Positions 14,395 through 15,853 of a DNA stretch of 15,853 bases are shown here, piece after piece; position 1 is the first letter of the stretch; each line of letters opens with the position of its first letter. A program made the translations under genes and the position numbers. A model generated the notes under the pieces. It did not search any database. It was not told where the DNA came from and was given only the letters and a program-made list of their open reading frames with translations. The stretch comes from JAAFJT01 sp043772905 (GTDB taxonomy: Bacteria > Bacteroidota > Bacteroidia > Chitinophagales > Saprospiraceae), in NCBI GenBank assembly GCA_043772905.1, contig JAYVFS010000072.1, positions 1 through 15,853 of the forward strand, in the 5' to 3' direction.

Positions 14395-14469
14395 GGATAA
14401 AAATTAGTATAAAACATGATTTTAGTCAACAATAAAGATTTGAATTATACGTAATTTTATGAGAAAGCT

Positions 14470-15465
14470 ATGTTTTTACACCGAAAATGCCTTAAAATGC
14501 CTGTTATGAATAGATACTTTAGTTTACGCCAAACCTTTTTATTGGGTATTATTGCCTTGATTTTTGCTTTAAATAGTTGTCAACCTAATGTAGTCTCACA
14601 GAAGGATGAGCCGATTCCGTCTGCCGTCAATCCCGATACGTCTCCTGTTCAAACTTGGCATTATGCGCACATTGTGGGGCGAAATATCCGCATCAAAGAT
14701 TATTTTAGATATATGGACAGCCTCGTTCGCGCTTACGATACTTTGGTAGATTACAATTTGACACATCATCTCTTCGTTCGCGCGAATCCTTGGATTATTG
14801 AAACCTTTGAAAATACAGATTATTATTGTCAAAGGAAAAAAGGCGTTTTTGTATATGACCAACAAAAATTAGAAGTGCTGAAAAAAGGCGACACCTTATT
14901 TATTCCAACCGATACGATTGCGAAGCAAATTGAGCAAAAACAAGACAAAACCGTCCTTGATATCAATATTCCAGAATACACATTGCGCATTATTGAAGAC
15001 GGCGATACCATCGGTTCATACCTTGTCAGAGTTGGACAAAACCGTATTCGGCAATGGTCTGTGTATGAAAAAATGTCTAATCTAAGAACACGAACAGGAT
15101 CAGGTAAAATCGTTACCGTTTATTTCAAAACCTTCTTTTTAGACCCCGTTTCTGGTAAAAACTACTACAAAACCGCTCGTGACGATGGTGACACGACGCT
15201 GATGCCGCTCATGCCTTGGATCGAACCTGAAATCAATGGTGAATGTAACGGTCAGTTGATTCACCCAACAACGAACGAAACTACACTTGGCAAGGCTTAC
15301 TCAAACGGCTGCATTGGTACTGCCGAAGGTGATATGTGGCGGATTTATTTCTATGCACCTATGGGTACAAAGGTGCGGATACGTTATAACCTTAATGTAA
15401 AAGATGCCAATGGTGAATCTAAGCGGTTGAAAGATATTTATGGCAAAAAGCCAAAAGTGGGTTGA
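14470..15465 (+). CDS. Lipoprotein L,D-transpeptidase (YkuD domain)
   Basis: L,D-transpeptidases cross-link or anchor peptidoglycan stem peptides through a cysteine. The 331-residue protein starts with a lipoprotein signal ending ALNSC (Cys37), so it is periplasmic and lipid-anchored. An N-terminal region contains DQQKLEVLKKGDTLFIP (about 130-146), which resembles the end of a LysM repeat. The YkuD domain follows from about residue 164 (VLDINIPEYTLRIIEDGDTI) and contains His265 and SNGCIGTAEGDMW with catalytic Cys281, followed by YAPMGTKVRI. The usual SHGC is SNGC here. ATG 14470 gives the longest frame; ATG 14506 would leave a shorter and more typical lipoprotein signal (MNRYFSLRQTFLLG) and may be the true start. 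Confidence 0.88.
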   Translation: MFLHRKCLKMPVMNRYFSLRQTFLLGIIALIFALNSCQPNVVSQKDEPIPSAVNPDTSPVQTWHYAHIVGRNIRIKDYFRYMDSLVRAYDTLVDYNLTHHLFVRANPWIIETFENTDYYCQRKKGVFVYDQQKLEVLKKGDTLFIPTDTIAKQIEQKQDKTVLDINIPEYTLRIIEDGDTIGSYLVRVGQNRIRQWSVYEKMSNLRTRTGSGKIVTVYFKTFFLDPVSGKNYYKTARDDGDTTLMPLMPWIEPEINGECNGQLIHPTTNETTLGKAYSNGCIGTAEGDMWRIYFYAPMGTKVRIRYNLNVKDANGESKRLKDIYGKKPKVG

Positions 15466-15482
15466 AGCACTTTACTTTTTAT

Positions 15483-15782
15483 TTAGTAGAATTTTTTCGT
15501 CTTCGTAAAATCCATTTTATGCCAATAAATCAAAAATAAAATGCCTGCTATCGTAAAAGGCAGCCCAAAAACCATGGCAACCCGCCACGCATGATTGAAC
15601 GCTACATGATATGCCCACATACCCACACCGCCTAAAACGAGCATCCAACCGCCAAAAAAAGTATTGAGCCAAGCCATCACATAACCAGCCACCGCAAAAA
15701 GGAAAAGAGGTATGAAAGGAATCAAGTCATTTGCCTTGCCTTCGATGAGGTCTGGAACTGGCGTGTTAAGCCGCTGTTGCAA
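15483..15782 (-). CDS. Small three-helix membrane protein, possibly 5'-truncated
   Basis: The 99-residue frame has an in-frame stop two codons above its TTG at 15782, and its first ATG is about residue 40, inside a helix. The visible protein has helices at about 20-40 (DLIPFIPLFLFAVAGYVMAW), 43-60 and 69-87 (VAMVFGLPFTIAGILFLIYW). The pattern of LIP at the first helix, GGW-xx-LGG in the second and GLPF-xx-AG-xx-LF in the third resembles DUF7670-type Bacteroidota proteins, which usually begin with an extra N-terminal helix. Here that part and a conventional start codon are absent, so the gene may be 5'-truncated. The alternative is a TTG start. It is convergent with the L,D-transpeptidase 17 bases away. 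Confidence 0.55.
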   Translation of the reverse strand: MQQRLNTPVPDLIEGKANDLIPFIPLFLFAVAGYVMAWLNTFFGGWMLVLGGVGMWAYHVAFNHAWRVAMVFGLPFTIAGILFLIYWHKMDFTKTKKFY

Positions 15783-15785
15783 AAG

Positions 15786-15853
15786 TTACCCCTTTTTTCT
15801 TTGACAATTTAAACACATTTCGAAATGCCCTGTATCCTTTTTTGCCCAAACTT
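15786..15853 (-). CDS. Possible C-terminal tail of an upstream gene
   Basis: A minus-strand frame entering at the window edge runs 21 codons and stops at TAA 15786-15788, four bases above the next frame's TTG. It would end with KKDTGHFEMCLNCQRKKG, a soluble tail with a Cys-x-x-Cys pair. A second frame is also open for 28 codons to 15766, ending KKGVTFATAA. I cannot tell from this much sequence which is real. Confidence 0.3.
   Translation of the reverse strand, partial: VWAKKDTGHFEMCLNCQRKKG

Overview
The window looks like chromosomal DNA from an AT-rich member of the Bacteroidota. Evidence: several promoter elements fit the phylum's TAnnTTTG -7 consensus (one with a -33 TTG at proper spacing), Shine-Dalgarno sequences are absent, lipoproteins have short lipoboxes, and there are families typical of the phylum (DUF4136, DUF4386, DUF748, lipocalin-like lipoproteins, an L,D-transpeptidase with an SNGC motif). 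I see no rRNA, tRNA, CRISPR array, transposase or phage gene.

Layout. 1-282 is the 3' end of an unidentified gene. 279-621 is a nested inverted-repeat element filling the space between two convergent genes and supplying both stop codons. 618-2867 (-) is a secreted GH36 alpha-galactosidase. 2985-3139 holds a 46-codon, apparently truncated membrane gene that ends in a perfect palindrome. 3214-4158 (+) is a membrane-anchored alpha/beta hydrolase, separated by a strong bidirectional terminator from a small four-helix membrane protein (4226-4639, -). After a gene-poor AT-rich gap comes a large DUF748/AsmA-like envelope protein (5101-7512) and a 61-residue two-helix protein. 8000-9781 (-) is a two-gene transporter operon: a LeuT-like sodium symporter followed by a 46-residue MetS-like small subunit. 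10050-11009 has two DUF4386-type ORFs, the first apparently internally deleted. 11169-13558 is a likely four-gene operon (membrane protein, lipocalin-like lipoprotein, SAM methyltransferase, short-chain dehydrogenase). 13679-14317 (-) is a DUF4136 lipoprotein with a tyrosine-rich insert, 14470-15465 (+) a lipoprotein L,D-transpeptidase, and 15483-15853 (-) a probably 5'-truncated membrane gene preceded by the tail of another gene.

The strongest unexplained signal is a dispersed oligonucleotide. CCCCTCAGT occurs 12 times in 15.85 kb on both strands, and 8 of the 12 extend to CCCCCTCAGTAT. Six copies are intergenic and six lie inside genes, read in all three codon frames, so the constraint appears to be on DNA rather than protein. 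It behaves like a genome-wide signal such as an uptake sequence, a Chi-like site, HIP1 or a protein-binding site, but matches none that I know. The second structure of note is the 279-621 element, where three nested inverted-repeat pairs contain hairpins that all have a GAA loop (TTC on the other strand). The third is an 81-bp two-copy repeat that combines the dispersed motif, a terminator hairpin and, in one copy, the promoter of the next gene.

Functionally, most genes are envelope, transport or small-molecule enzymes. I see no single pathway that unites the window.
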